64,000 nt of DNA from Flavobacterium sufflavum. Its GTDB lineage: Bacteria; Bacteroidota; Bacteroidia; Flavobacteriales; Flavobacteriaceae. The translations under genes and the position numbers were made by a program. The stretch is taken from contig NZ_SACJ01000004.1 in assembly GCF_004016525.1 (NCBI RefSeq), positions 1 through 64,000 on the forward strand, read 5' to 3'. The notes below the pieces were generated by a model. The model searched no databases, was not told the DNA's origin, and saw nothing but the letters and a program-made list of their open reading frames with translations. Numbering within the stretch: the first letter of the stretch is position 1; each line of letters starts with the position of its first letter. Below, in pieces: positions 8,628-18,160 of this stretch.

Positions 8628-9081
8628 AATAAAAACGTTAAATGATGTTCTTGATATCAAAAGCAAAACAGTTTCACTTAAAGGCTTTCACTCTGATATC
8701 TTTATTTTGCATCAAAGCTCCGAACAAAGTATTCCTTATTATAACCAAATAGACAGTGAGCCTGAAAAAATAGACAAACTTGGCTTTTATATAGATGAGA
8801 ATTTGAAAAAAGAGAAGAAAGAGAAAATTAGATTATAAATTTTCTTTTTTGCTTGATCAAAAAAGAAACAAAAAAATCAAGTCTTGCACTTCCTCGTCGG
8901 TCAAATTAGTTTTCGAATACTAAAAGAAAATAACTCGCCCCGAAAGCTTTCGGGACTCAAACAGATTTTCTTTTTACGTATTCTTCAAACATTTGACACT
9001 CGACTGCGGAAGCTAAGGACAAACGAAAAAATTATCATAAAAACTAATTACACCCAACAGATTAAGAAAGCACTTAATTAA
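8628..9081. other. intergenic stretch with gene remnant and palindrome
   Basis: No intact gene is convincing here. On the plus strand an open frame without a start codon runs to a TAA at 8836-8838. It has protein-like composition (DKLGFYIDENLKKEKKEK near its end), which could be the 3' remnant of a lost gene. Further on there is a TTGCTTGATCAAAAAAG-type motif and a perfect 16-base palindrome CCCGAAAGCTTTCGGG at 8939-8954. The promoter of the barrel receptor must lie in the first 100 bases. Confidence 0.35.
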
Positions 9082-9119
9082 AAAAGGAGCATTGAATCTT
9101 TAAATCCAATACTCCTTTT
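9082..9119 (-). terminator. intrinsic terminator of the hydrolase operon
   Basis: On the minus strand an AAAAGGAGTATTG stem pairs with CAATGCTCCTTTTT, giving a stem of about 12 bp with one mismatch and a T-run. It lies 22 bases after the stop of the FAH-family gene. Confidence 0.75.
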
Positions 9120-9140
9120 AAAAAATATATTCGGTATATC

Positions 9141-9995
9141 TTATTTAGAATAAGCTACAGCAACTTGTTTACTGGAACCTAAACCTTCGATTCCTAATTC
9201 AATCACATCACCTGCTTTTACATAAATAGGATCTGGTTTGATACCTAAACCAACTCCCGGAGGCGTTCCTGTACTGATGATATCACCAGGAAGTAAAGTC
9301 ATAAACTGGCTTAAATAATGTACTAAAAATGGAATTTTAAACACTAAATTAGAAGTGTTACTGTTTTGGAATTTTTTACCATTTACAGTCAACCACATTG
9401 GAAGATTGTTCACATCGGTAATTTCATCTTGTGTAGCCAAAACCGGTCCAAGAGGTGCGAAAGTATCACAACCTTTACCTTTAGCCCATTGTCCTCCCAT
9501 TTCAATTTGGAAAGCTCTCTCGCTATAATCGTTTAACAAAGCATATCCCGCAACATAATCTAAAGCTTCAGCTTCTTCCACATAACTTGCTTTTTTACCC
9601 ACTACAAAGGCTAATTCTACTTCCCAGTCGGTTTTTTCACTTCCTTTAGGGATAATCACATTATCATTTGGTCCACACAAAGAAGTAGTCGATTTAAAGA
9701 AAATGATAGGCTCTGTTGGGATTGGTGCACCAGTTTCATGACAGTGGTCCACATAATTCAAACCAATGCAAATAATTTTTGAAGGTCTTGCAACCGGAGA
9801 ACCCAAACGAACATCATTTGAAACTTCAGGGAAAGAAGTTCCGCTTTCGATAGCTGCTTTTAATTTTTCTAAGCCATTATTCTCAAAAAAAGATTCGTTA
9901 TAATCAGTTACAATTGAAGAAACATCATATCTTTTTTCTCCAACTAAAATTCCTGGTTTTTCGCTGCCTGCTGCTCCAAAACGTATTAATTTCAT
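9141..9995 (-). CDS. fumarylacetoacetate hydrolase family protein
   Basis: The 284-residue protein has the FAH fold signature: GLNYVDHCHE at residues 78-87, metal ligands E125 and E127 in DWEVELAF with D156 in LLNDYSER, and a C-terminal ISTGTPPGVG glycine loop. Family members hydrolyse C-C bonds in diketo acids. The closest type by feel is 2,4-diketo-3-deoxy-L-fuconate hydrolase or the mislabelled ureidoglycolate lyase group. The SDR gene 60 bases upstream would supply the diketo substrate by oxidation, so the pair resembles the last two steps of a non-phosphorylating fuconate/rhamnonate route. The dehydratase and aldose dehydrogenase are not nearby, so the substrate is inferred. Confidence 0.8.
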   Translation of the reverse strand: MKLIRFGAAGSEKPGILVGEKRYDVSSIVTDYNESFFENNGLEKLKAAIESGTSFPEVSNDVRLGSPVARPSKIICIGLNYVDHCHETGAPIPTEPIIFFKSTTSLCGPNDNVIIPKGSEKTDWEVELAFVVGKKASYVEEAEALDYVAGYALLNDYSERAFQIEMGGQWAKGKGCDTFAPLGPVLATQDEITDVNNLPMWLTVNGKKFQNSNTSNLVFKIPFLVHYLSQFMTLLPGDIISTGTPPGVGLGIKPDPIYVKAGDVIELGIEGLGSSKQVAVAYSK

Positions 9996-10055
9996 TTCTC
10001 TATATTTTATTGTTATTTTTTTCTTTTAGGTATTTAGCAACTAAGTCGCTTAGAC

Positions 10056-10820
10056 TTAATTATTTAATTTGATAAATCCGCCGTCAATTGGATAATCTGA
10101 TCCTGTAATAAATCCGGCTTCATCACTTGCTAAAAACAATGCTAAAGTAGCAATTTCTTCCGGTTTTCCCATTCTTCCTATAGGCTGTGATTTTGATAAT
10201 TTATCGAATATTTCAGCCTCATTTCCCGGATAATTTTTCGAAATAAATCCATCTACAAACGGTGTATGTACACGTGCAGGAGAAATCGAGTTACAACGGA
10301 TATTCTCATTGATATAATCTTTAGCAACTGATAAGGTCATAGACATAACCGCCCCTTTGGCTGTTGAATAAGCAAAACGATCCGGAATACCAACCCATGA
10401 AGCAATCGAAGCCATATTTACAATCGATCCTCCACCCGACTTACGGAATTGAGGAATAGATGCAAACAAACAGTTATAAACTCCTTTTACATTCACGTCC
10501 ATGATTCGGTCAAAATCAGCTTCCGGAGTGGTATCAACCTTACCTACATGGGCAATTCCGGCATTATTCACTAAAACATGAATGTTACCAATTTTTTCAA
10601 AAGTAGCTACCACTTCATCATGTTTGGCAACGTTACAGGCATGAGCAAAAACTTTACCTCCTTCGGCAGTGATTTCATCCACGGTAGATTGTGCACTTTC
10701 GGCAGTTAATTCTATAATATGGACCTCAGCTCCTTGTTTTGCAAATAAAACAGAAATGGCTTTTCCTATTCCGCTACCACCACCTGTTATGATTGCTTTT
10801 TTATCTTTTAATGAGAACAT
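10056..10820 (-). CDS. SDR family NAD(P)-dependent oxidoreductase
   Basis: The 254-residue classical SDR has the nucleotide motif TGGGSGIG (residues 12-19), NNAGIA (85-90) and the catalytic triad S138, Y151 and K155 (YSTAK). It also has the C-terminal GSDYPIDGGF segment. It probably oxidises a hydroxyl of a keto-deoxy sugar acid whose product is cleaved by the adjacent FAH-family hydrolase. It is the first gene of a two-gene unit driven by a good promoter at 10870-10899, and it is divergent from an AraC-type regulator gene that most likely controls it. Confidence 0.85.
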   Translation of the reverse strand: MFSLKDKKAIITGGGSGIGKAISVLFAKQGAEVHIIELTAESAQSTVDEITAEGGKVFAHACNVAKHDEVVATFEKIGNIHVLVNNAGIAHVGKVDTTPEADFDRIMDVNVKGVYNCLFASIPQFRKSGGGSIVNMASIASWVGIPDRFAYSTAKGAVMSMTLSVAKDYINENIRCNSISPARVHTPFVDGFISKNYPGNEAEIFDKLSKSQPIGRMGKPEEIATLALFLASDEAGFITGSDYPIDGGFIKLNN

Positions 10821-10869
10821 TTAAATTGTAGTATTAAATTATTAAAAATGATATTTTATTTTAAAAGGA

Positions 10870-10899
10870 CAAATTTATAAATAAACGCTTCGTTTTCAA
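10870..10899 (-). promoter_or_regulatory. consensus Bacteroidota promoter for the SDR-FAH unit
   Basis: On the minus strand TTG (10899-10897) is followed after exactly 19 bases by TAAATTTG (10877-10870). This fits the TTG/TAnnTTTG promoter of this phylum. It lies 50 bases before the SDR start codon. Confidence 0.7.
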
Positions 10900-11102
10900 G
10901 AGATAAAATAGTCTTAATTTATCAAAGTCTTCGAAAAAAAGAATTTAATTATTTACAAAAATTAAATTTGGTACTATTTTAGCTATCAACCGATTACTAT
11001 TTTTTATATCCCAAAATATAAAAAAATAAAGGTACTGTGCCGTATGACCATATAATAATTCGATTTTATCCTTATCTAATTATTAATTATCTTTGAAAAC
11101 TG

Positions 11103-11969
11103 ATGAAACTAGAAAAAACAAAAATATCGTCTTATCTCAATAGTGCCATTTCTGTGCTATCAAGAGAGGAAGCTTTCTTTCAGGCTCCTTTCCATTCCCA
11201 TCCCGAATTAGAGCTGGTTTATGTAAAAGAAAGTTTTGGCAAACGAATTGTCGGCAACTCTGTCGATACTTTTGAATCGGGCGACTTGGTGTTTTTGGGT
11301 TCCGACATTCCGCATGTCTGGTTAAATGACGAAATTTACTATCAGAATATCAATAAACTAAAAGCGAAAGCCATTGTAGTTTATTTCAACAAAGATATTT
11401 TCGGCCCTACATTTTACGAATTAAAGGAAGCCCAGAAAATAAACAGCCTTTTTGAAAAAGCCAAAAAAGGGCTTTCGATTACAGGGAAAACCAATAAGCT
11501 AATAGCCAAAAAGCTAGAACAATTAGTTGTCAAACAGGATTTTGAGGTAATCATCGGACTTTTCGAAATTTTATCCATTCTCTCAGCTACTACAGATATT
11601 GATTTTATAAATAGCGAAACCTACACTCCTACCAATGATTCTTTCAAGAAAGACCGTCTTTCTGATGTATACCAATATGTAAAAGAAAATTATAAAAAAG
11701 AAATTTCACTGGATGAAGTGGCTCAAATTGCCAATCTGACCCCAACCTCTTTTTGCAGAATGTTCAAATCAAAAACCAAAAAGAATTTCATTGAATATCT
11801 GAACGAAATACGTATTTCCAATGCCTGTAAACACCTTATAGAAAGTGACATGAGTGTTTCGGAAATAGCCTATGAATGCGGATACAAAACCGTTTCTAAT
11901 TTCAATAAATTATTTAAAAAAAATACAGGAAACACTCCTAAAGAATACAAAAATAAAATAGCCCGTTAA
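11103..11969 (+). CDS. AraC family transcriptional regulator
   Basis: The 288-residue protein has an N-terminal cupin-like sensing domain (about residues 15-110, with FHSHPELELVYVKE and ESGDLVFLGSDIPHVW). A C-terminal double helix-turn-helix of the AraC type covers about 185-287, with ISLDEVAQIANLTPTSFCRM and VSEIAYECGYKTVSNFNKLF. Its probable sugar-derived ligand and targets are inferred: it is divergent from the SDR/FAH unit across a 282-base region. A TATCTTTG minus-7 box at 11088-11095 lies only seven bases before the ATG, so the message has almost no leader. The stop is two bases from the end of the convergent TonB receptor gene. Confidence 0.88.
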   Translation: MKLEKTKISSYLNSAISVLSREEAFFQAPFHSHPELELVYVKESFGKRIVGNSVDTFESGDLVFLGSDIPHVWLNDEIYYQNINKLKAKAIVVYFNKDIFGPTFYELKEAQKINSLFEKAKKGLSITGKTNKLIAKKLEQLVVKQDFEVIIGLFEILSILSATTDIDFINSETYTPTNDSFKKDRLSDVYQYVKENYKKEISLDEVAQIANLTPTSFCRMFKSKTKKNFIEYLNEIRISNACKHLIESDMSVSEIAYECGYKTVSNFNKLFKKNTGNTPKEYKNKIAR

Positions 11970-11971
11970 GC

Positions 11972-14065
11972 TTAGTTAAACGCATAAACCACATTAAAAC
12001 CTCCGTAATAATTTACCGGATTCCCCGGATAATAATAACGAGCCGGAGCAGTTCCAAAACCTACTGCATTAGGTAAAACACTGGCTGCATATTTCTCGTT
12101 CAATACATTTTGGACTCCCAAATTGATTTCCATTTTTACTTTTTTAAGAATCAAAAAGGCATATACCGCTTTGACATCTAAAAGTTGGTATCCATCCGTT
12201 TCTTTCGAATTGGCATCATCAAGATACATCTTATCCGTTAATCGATAAGAAGCGTTAAAATTCAATCCCATCGCACTAACAACATCTAATCCAAAATTGA
12301 ATTGTGTATTAGGCACTGCCGGCAAAAATTTACCCGAAAAATCTTTATCGTTATCTACAAAATCCTTAAACTTAAAACGATTGACAGTTGCCGAAAAATA
12401 AGGATTCAGCTGAATATTCGAATTAGGTTCAAATTTATAATTCAATAAAAACTCTATTCCCTTATGCGAACTTTCACCAGCATTGATTCCCACATATTGG
12501 TCTTCCGCAATGCGTCTTGCCACTAATAAATTATTGATTTGAGTGGAATACAAAATCAATTCGGTATAAAGCTTCTTCTCTAAGAAATTAGCCTTAAAAC
12601 CTATTTCATAATTAATTCCTTTTTCGGACTTCAAATCGGTATTAATTTGCCCTTCTGCAGTTAATGTTTCGGCTACTGAAGGTATCGAGAAACCTTTACT
12701 CAAAGAAACATACACATTTTTCGAATTATCAATCTTATACGAAAGCCCTAATCTAGGAGACCAAACCGTTCCGAAAGTATATTTTTGCTTCGTATTCACA
12801 TCACTTACAAAAATATCTTCCTGACTATAATGAGTTGAATTAAAAGCCAAACCGGACTCTAAATTAAACTTATTTGAAAGCTTCGTCTCCATTTGGACAA
12901 ATCCATTCCAATAACCTCTTTTTTGCTCCATCTCACTAAATCGATCTCCCTGAATACTGCCTTGTCCGGGATGAGATTGGTATAGATTTTTAAAAAGCGA
13001 GAAGCCATAATTTTCAGTCATAAATTCTGTCCCAACACTTATTGTATTAGGTAAAGAAAATAAAAAAGCCGCATAATTCACTTTGGCTCTAAAACCCAAA
13101 GCATTTGTTTTTTCTTCTAATATATCAAAAGGGCGGGCTTCGTAAGCATTCTTTAAATTAGTAAAAAGACTAATATCGGCCGACCAGTTTTCTGAAAACT
13201 GATGCTCAAATCCGATTCCTGCCAGCAATCTATCATAAGATTCAAATCCTTTGGAAGCCAGCCAGGTAGCAGCTGCCGATTCAGGTTTTACATTAAAAGC
13301 AGTTTCACTTATCGAACTCGGAATAAAAGCCTTCAATCGGGTAGCAATTCCAAAAAAAGAAAGCGTAGATTTTTTAGAAAGTATCTGTTTGCCAAATAGG
13401 TTTAACGATTGGCGGTTATAATCACTATTGGCCCGATAACCATCTTGCTGTAAATTACTATAGTTAGCAAAAACACTTGATTGCGAATCACTATACCCAG
13501 CAGATAAAATTTGTTTTGTCAAACCAAAACTACCAAAAGTAGTCCCCGTTTTTCCAAAAGAAGTTGCTGTATCCAATTGCTTTGCCCTCAAACTGATGAT
13601 ACCTCCCAATCCGGCGCCAAAACTAGTCGAATTAGGCCCTTTTATAATTTCGATTCCTCCTAAAACCTCTAAATCAATATCCTCTAACGCGGTTTCTCCC
13701 TCAGCATTGGAAAGAGGAATCCCTTCAAAATAAGCCTTAATTCTGCTGGTTCCATATTGTGTCCTCGCACCAATCCCACGAATCGTAATTCTATTAGTAT
13801 TCAAAGCCCCTTGCTGCATAGAAACACCCGGGATTTTATTTAAAATAGGAGTCAAAATAACCCCATCAGCCTGATTGATTTCTTTTTCGGTTATAATCGA
13901 AACGGCAGCAGCAGTATGCTGTATTGAATTTCGAATAGGAGAATTCATCAACACCAATTCCGATAAAGAAACGGTATCTTTTTTTATCTGGCCAAAAACA
14001 GCACTGCAGGAAAATAAAATTAGAAGAAGAATTAATTTAAAAGCTGTTTTTGTATTTAGTATCAT
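11972..14065 (-). CDS. TonB-dependent siderophore-type receptor
   Basis: The 697-residue protein has a signal peptide (MILNTKTAFKLILLLILFSC...). The plug domain covers about residues 30-160, with INQADGVILTPILNKIPGV, ITIRGIG and IEIIKGPNSTSFG. A 22-strand type barrel follows, ending in the typical aromatic C-terminus (YGGFNVVYAFN). The FecA/CirA-like plug wording suggests iron or vitamin uptake. It lacks the N-terminal carboxypeptidase-like domain that SusC-type proteins carry. It converges with the AraC gene. No clear iron-regulator box was seen upstream. Confidence 0.85.
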   Translation of the reverse strand: MILNTKTAFKLILLLILFSCSAVFGQIKKDTVSLSELVLMNSPIRNSIQHTAAAVSIITEKEINQADGVILTPILNKIPGVSMQQGALNTNRITIRGIGARTQYGTSRIKAYFEGIPLSNAEGETALEDIDLEVLGGIEIIKGPNSTSFGAGLGGIISLRAKQLDTATSFGKTGTTFGSFGLTKQILSAGYSDSQSSVFANYSNLQQDGYRANSDYNRQSLNLFGKQILSKKSTLSFFGIATRLKAFIPSSISETAFNVKPESAAATWLASKGFESYDRLLAGIGFEHQFSENWSADISLFTNLKNAYEARPFDILEEKTNALGFRAKVNYAAFLFSLPNTISVGTEFMTENYGFSLFKNLYQSHPGQGSIQGDRFSEMEQKRGYWNGFVQMETKLSNKFNLESGLAFNSTHYSQEDIFVSDVNTKQKYTFGTVWSPRLGLSYKIDNSKNVYVSLSKGFSIPSVAETLTAEGQINTDLKSEKGINYEIGFKANFLEKKLYTELILYSTQINNLLVARRIAEDQYVGINAGESSHKGIEFLLNYKFEPNSNIQLNPYFSATVNRFKFKDFVDNDKDFSGKFLPAVPNTQFNFGLDVVSAMGLNFNASYRLTDKMYLDDANSKETDGYQLLDVKAVYAFLILKKVKMEINLGVQNVLNEKYAASVLPNAVGFGTAPARYYYPGNPVNYYGGFNVVYAFN

Positions 14066-14298
14066 TACTATTATTTAAAATTGAGCGTTTTCAAATTTAT
14101 TATTTTAAGCTGTTAGTAAAATTAATTTTTGATGATAATTTTTCTTGCTCTCGATACCTGCCTATAGCAGACAGGCATTTCTAATAATTTCAGCCAACGG
14201 ATTTTCTTATTTGACTTATACACCAAATCTAAGGATTAAGATGGCTGGATTAATTTAATTATCCTTTTTTGACTGTAATTATAACCTTAATTCTTAAA

Positions 14299-15591
14299 TT
14301 AATTTGCCTTTACCCGCCAAATTGTTTTTGCAGCATCATCGGTTACCAGCAATGAACCATCCAGTAATACAGCAACAGCAACCGGACGTCCGTGTACTTC
14401 ATTCTTTTCGGCATTTGCTATAAAACCTGTTAAAAAATCTTCTGGTTTACCCGAAGGATGCCCGTTTTTAAACGGTACAAAAACTACTTTATAACCTGAT
14501 AACACAGCCCTGTTCCATGATCCATGCTGACCAACGAACATTCCGTTACGGTATTTTTTAGGGAAAGATTTACCTTGGTAAAAAGTAAGACCAAGTGATG
14601 CTGTATGAGATCCAAGAGCAATATCGGGTACAATAGCCTTACTTACCAAATCAGGTCGTTCATTTTTATGACGTGGGTCTACATTTTGTCCAAAGTAAGA
14701 ATAAGGCCAGCCATAAAATCCACCATCCTTGACACTTGTAACATAATCCGGCACAAGATCATCACCAAGATCATCACGCTCGTTTACTGCCGTCCATAAT
14801 GTTTTTGTTCCCGGCGCCCAGTCCATTCCGTTAGGATTACGGAGACCACTGGCATAAATACGCTCCCCGCTTCCATCTGGATTGATTTCAAGAATATTAG
14901 CTCTTTTATATTCCGATTCAATACCATGTTCTGCCACATTGCTTTCTGATCCTACAGTAATGTATATTTTAGAACCTTTCGGATTAGAAATTATATTTCT
15001 TGTCCAGTGATTGTTATATCCCCCAGAGGGAAGGTCTATAACTTTTTCATATTTTCCACGATTGATGCTGTCTTTCTCATGATACGGGAAACGTAAAACC
15101 TCATCGGTATTAGCCACATAAAAATAATTATTAAGTACTAACATACCAAAAGGTTGATTAAGGTTATTTAAATAAGAATATTTACTTTCATAAACCCCAT
15201 CTTTATCCTTATCCCTAAACATAGTAATACGGTTAGCGCTACCAAAATTTTGCGACTTAGATGCAAAAAATTCGTCTTTTTCATCGCTGCGTTTCTTTTT
15301 TGGTATTCTTGTCCCTGCTTCTGCTACAAACACATCGCCATTTTTTGTAACATACAACCACCTTGGATTTTCCAAACCACCGGCAAATTTACTTACAGTG
15401 AAACCTTTTGGCGCAACAGGTGCCTGATTCCCCTTCCAGCCTATTACTTTAGAAAACACCTTACTCGATTTTGTTGCATACGGCTCAGGTAATACTACAT
15501 GATCTTTGTACTCTTGTGCCTGTACTGAAATATTAGATATTGATATAACTGCTATTGTACAGCCTAATGTTAAGTACTTATAAAATATCAT
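14299..15591 (-). CDS. PQQ-type sugar (L-sorbosone) dehydrogenase-like protein
   Basis: The 430-residue secreted beta-propeller protein has a signal peptide to about residue 25. Blades resemble the soluble glucose/sorbosone dehydrogenase family: GLENPRWLYVTKNGDVFVAE, VGSESNVAEHG, ASGLRNPNGMDWAPG, DGGFYGWPYSYFG and GQHGSWNRAVLSGYKVVFV. Such proteins oxidise aldoses or sorbosone in the periplasm with PQQ or a related cofactor. No PQQ biosynthesis genes are in the window, so the cofactor is an inference. It lies 25 bases downstream of the GH39-like gene, so the two are one transcription unit. Confidence 0.8.
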   Translation of the reverse strand: MIFYKYLTLGCTIAVISISNISVQAQEYKDHVVLPEPYATKSSKVFSKVIGWKGNQAPVAPKGFTVSKFAGGLENPRWLYVTKNGDVFVAEAGTRIPKKKRSDEKDEFFASKSQNFGSANRITMFRDKDKDGVYESKYSYLNNLNQPFGMLVLNNYFYVANTDEVLRFPYHEKDSINRGKYEKVIDLPSGGYNNHWTRNIISNPKGSKIYITVGSESNVAEHGIESEYKRANILEINPDGSGERIYASGLRNPNGMDWAPGTKTLWTAVNERDDLGDDLVPDYVTSVKDGGFYGWPYSYFGQNVDPRHKNERPDLVSKAIVPDIALGSHTASLGLTFYQGKSFPKKYRNGMFVGQHGSWNRAVLSGYKVVFVPFKNGHPSGKPEDFLTGFIANAEKNEVHGRPVAVAVLLDGSLLVTDDAAKTIWRVKAN

Positions 15592-15616
15592 TGTTTGTTT
15601 TTAAAATTAATAACGA

Positions 15617-17299
15617 TTACCAATCCAATTTTACCAGAGCCACACCTTGACGTTCTAATTTTAAAGGCAATACAGCTTTGGCTGAATTAATTTTTAGTTT
15701 TTTTGTTAAGACACATTTTAGTTTTCCCGATTTTTCGAGTGTATCTATTTGTTGTTGTGTAGGATTTTGTGGTGAACCCATTTTTTTCCATACTTCATAA
15801 GAGTTACTATTTTCCTTGTCGATAAGGTAAATATTCAGAGCAAGCTTTTTAGCCGGAATATTTTCGATAGTTATATTTACTGTTTCAACAGGTCCAGATT
15901 TATCATCATCATGATAGTTCCACACCATAACTGCCGCAGACTTTAAATCCTTTGTTGCCAATGCTCCAATATCTGACTGAGTACCGCGAACACTTGATTT
16001 GAGTACTTCGGCTATAGGATACATCCGATTACTTTTAACAGCTAAACGTTTTCCTGACATCATGCCAAACATCCTGAAAACATTAAGCACCGGTTTATCA
16101 ACTCCATTGGTTGCAAGATCGCGAAAACCATAAAACCATGGTTGGTCTTCAAACTCAAAAGACCAGGATACCGCTCCCAGAAAGTTTGCCTTCGTCTGAT
16201 CTGCTAGTATATATTTACGGGCAAAAGATGCAGCTGTATAACTGGAATACATTGTACCGTTTCGGTAAGCATTCTCCGGATTAGTAGCCATACCGCAGGC
16301 TGCACAGCCTTCAGGATCTGATTCACCAATTATGATAGGTAGATTTTTTGTTTCTGGATACGACATAGTAAGCTTAAAACCTGTTTCTATATCGTTTAAC
16401 TGTGGTGCCATATTCATTCTAACAGAACCATCTACTAATTTAGGACTGCCTTTAGCATGAAAAAGAATTGCATCCATAGGCGAACCTATTTTTCCTGTGG
16501 CATAATTGGTACCACTAATACAATGTTTAATAAAATCATTTGTCCACTCCTGAGCACCCTTCCCTTTTGTACCAGCAATATTAATCCCTCCAATTTTTGC
16601 TGTAGGCAAGGCTTGCTTAAGCCCATCGGCTGCATAATCATACATCTTAAAAAATTCTTCCCTTGTACCTTTCCAATAGTGACCATTTGGTTCGTTCCAA
16701 ACTTCCCAATACCAACTTTCCACTTCCTTTTTCCCATAACGCTCCACCGAATGTTTAACCCACTCGTACACCAATTTTCTCCATTTATCATAATCTTTTG
16801 GTGGATAAGCCCAACCGGTAATAATATCAGTGTAAGGATCACCAGGTTTCCAATAATGTCTATAAGGCGTAGGATGTGTTGATAAAGCTTCAGGCATAAA
16901 ACCAATTTGTGCCAAGGGTTTCATACCACGCGAAACATAGGTATCAAAAATACTATCTACAATTTTCCAATTATACACCGGATTTCCATTAGCATCTTCT
17001 GTATAAGCATTAGTTGAACCCCATTTCAGGGCAGCAACACCATCACCGCTTACAAGCATACTATGCGTACGAACATATACAGGAACCGGACTCAAAGCTG
17101 CAATTTCGCTAAGCAGCTTTTTACCGTCTTTCATATAGGTATAATTGGGTTCATCATAACCAAACCATGCCCATACTGGAGTCATAGGAGCAATCTCTTG
17201 TTTAAGATCCACTGTAATTTCAGGACTTTGAGCATAGAGGGCTTGAGTTAAAAATTGAAACATGAAGACAGCCAGGCAATAATTGAATAGTTTTAGCAT
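15617..17299 (-). CDS. GH39-like glycoside hydrolase
   Basis: The 560-residue secreted protein has a signal peptide ending near ALYAQ. The TIM-barrel catalytic domain includes WYWEVWNEPNGHYW, whose E203 fits the acid/base, and LPIIIGESDPEGC, whose E326 fits the nucleophile. A C-terminal beta domain follows. This pattern matches GH39-type beta-xylosidase or iduronidase-like enzymes, and the substrate is not certain. The sorbosone-dehydrogenase-like gene follows by 25 bases, suggesting combined hydrolysis and oxidation of a plant or algal glycan. It is divergent from an XRE-cupin regulator. Confidence 0.82.
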   Translation of the reverse strand: MLKLFNYCLAVFMFQFLTQALYAQSPEITVDLKQEIAPMTPVWAWFGYDEPNYTYMKDGKKLLSEIAALSPVPVYVRTHSMLVSGDGVAALKWGSTNAYTEDANGNPVYNWKIVDSIFDTYVSRGMKPLAQIGFMPEALSTHPTPYRHYWKPGDPYTDIITGWAYPPKDYDKWRKLVYEWVKHSVERYGKKEVESWYWEVWNEPNGHYWKGTREEFFKMYDYAADGLKQALPTAKIGGINIAGTKGKGAQEWTNDFIKHCISGTNYATGKIGSPMDAILFHAKGSPKLVDGSVRMNMAPQLNDIETGFKLTMSYPETKNLPIIIGESDPEGCAACGMATNPENAYRNGTMYSSYTAASFARKYILADQTKANFLGAVSWSFEFEDQPWFYGFRDLATNGVDKPVLNVFRMFGMMSGKRLAVKSNRMYPIAEVLKSSVRGTQSDIGALATKDLKSAAVMVWNYHDDDKSGPVETVNITIENIPAKKLALNIYLIDKENSNSYEVWKKMGSPQNPTQQQIDTLEKSGKLKCVLTKKLKINSAKAVLPLKLERQGVALVKLDW

Positions 17300-17370
17300 A
17301 GTTTGGTTGGTTTTTATGACGGAATTACCGCAATAGTTAGTTATACTTAAAAATAATGTTTACTTTTATT

Positions 17371-17390
17371 CAACATTGTTGACAAATATA
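17371..17390 (-). promoter_or_regulatory. GH39 promoter with palindromic operator candidate
   Basis: On the minus strand TATATTTG (17390-17383) fits the TAnnTTTG box. The palindrome CAACATTGTTG (17371-17381) lies immediately downstream, where it would overlap the transcription start. This is a natural site for repression by the divergent XRE-cupin protein. Confidence 0.5.
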
Positions 17391-17515
17391 ATTATATATT
17401 ATTAAAATCAGTATCTTTATTTCGATTTTAATTTCAGAACATTGATTAGCTAAATATTTGCAATAATTATCTAATATGAAGCAAAAAAATAATTTAAACA
17501 ATTGAACATCGTATT

Positions 17516-18085
17516 TTGGAAAAAGAAAATAATACCATTACACCAGCAAATACACTTGAGGTTGGCGCAAGAATAAAATTATTGAGAACAAACCAAAAAC
17601 GCACGCTACAGGAAGTTGCCGACAGTTGTGGTTTATCTAAAAGTATGATTTCCAAAATAGAGAACGACAAAACAATTCCTTCGGTTGCAACACTGGTAAA
17701 AATTGCGGCAGTATTAGGCACTAGCGTTTCAAGTCTTCTGGAACAGGAAGGATGGAACAAAGCTATTGTTACAAGCAGGAATACCGCAATAGAAAAATTG
17801 GTTAAGACTGAAAAAGGGTATATGATTTTTCCATATGCATCGGAGTATCATGATAAAAAAATGCAGCCTTTTTTGTTTGTAGCCCGCAAGGGTGAAGTTA
17901 TACCTCATCAACTGTCGCATGAAGGCGAAGAATTTGTTTTTGTAGTAGAAGGCAGTATGAAAATGCAAATAGGCGATACAGAATACGTACTTAAAACTGG
18001 AGACAGCCTGTATTTTAATGCGCTTCAAAAACACGGGATTATCCCTATATCAAACGAAGTTACCTATATCGATATTTTTGTTTAA
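17516..18085 (+). CDS. XRE-family regulator with C-terminal cupin
   Basis: The 189-residue protein has an N-terminal XRE helix-turn-helix at about residues 13-70 (RTLQEVADSCGLSKSMISKI). A cupin-2 domain covers about 105-185, with GEVIPHQLSHEGEEFVFVVE and LKTGDSLYFNALQKHG. Such regulators bind a small ligand in the cupin and repress nearby catabolic genes. Translation probably starts at the TTG at 17516, because no ATG fits the start of the HTH domain. The GH39/sorbosone-dehydrogenase unit is divergent and is the likely target. Confidence 0.85.
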   Translation: MEKENNTITPANTLEVGARIKLLRTNQKRTLQEVADSCGLSKSMISKIENDKTIPSVATLVKIAAVLGTSVSSLLEQEGWNKAIVTSRNTAIEKLVKTEKGYMIFPYASEYHDKKMQPFLFVARKGEVIPHQLSHEGEEFVFVVEGSMKMQIGDTEYVLKTGDSLYFNALQKHGIIPISNEVTYIDIFV

Positions 18086-18114
18086 TACAACATAATAAGT
18101 TCTTAACAAAAAAA

Positions 18115-18136
18115 AACTCCAGATTGCTCTGGAGTT
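18115..18136. terminator. bidirectional terminator
   Basis: An AACTCCAG stem pairs with CTGGAGTT, with a six-base loop and A/T-runs on both sides. It lies between the convergent XRE-cupin and cysteine-synthase-family genes. Confidence 0.75.
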
Positions 18137-18160
18137 TACTATAATCGAAAATAGAGAAAT

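Noticed and set aside
16486..16905. Open frames of about 140 codons within the GH39 gene
   Set aside because: They lie wholly inside a gene with clear catalytic motifs and have no independent features.
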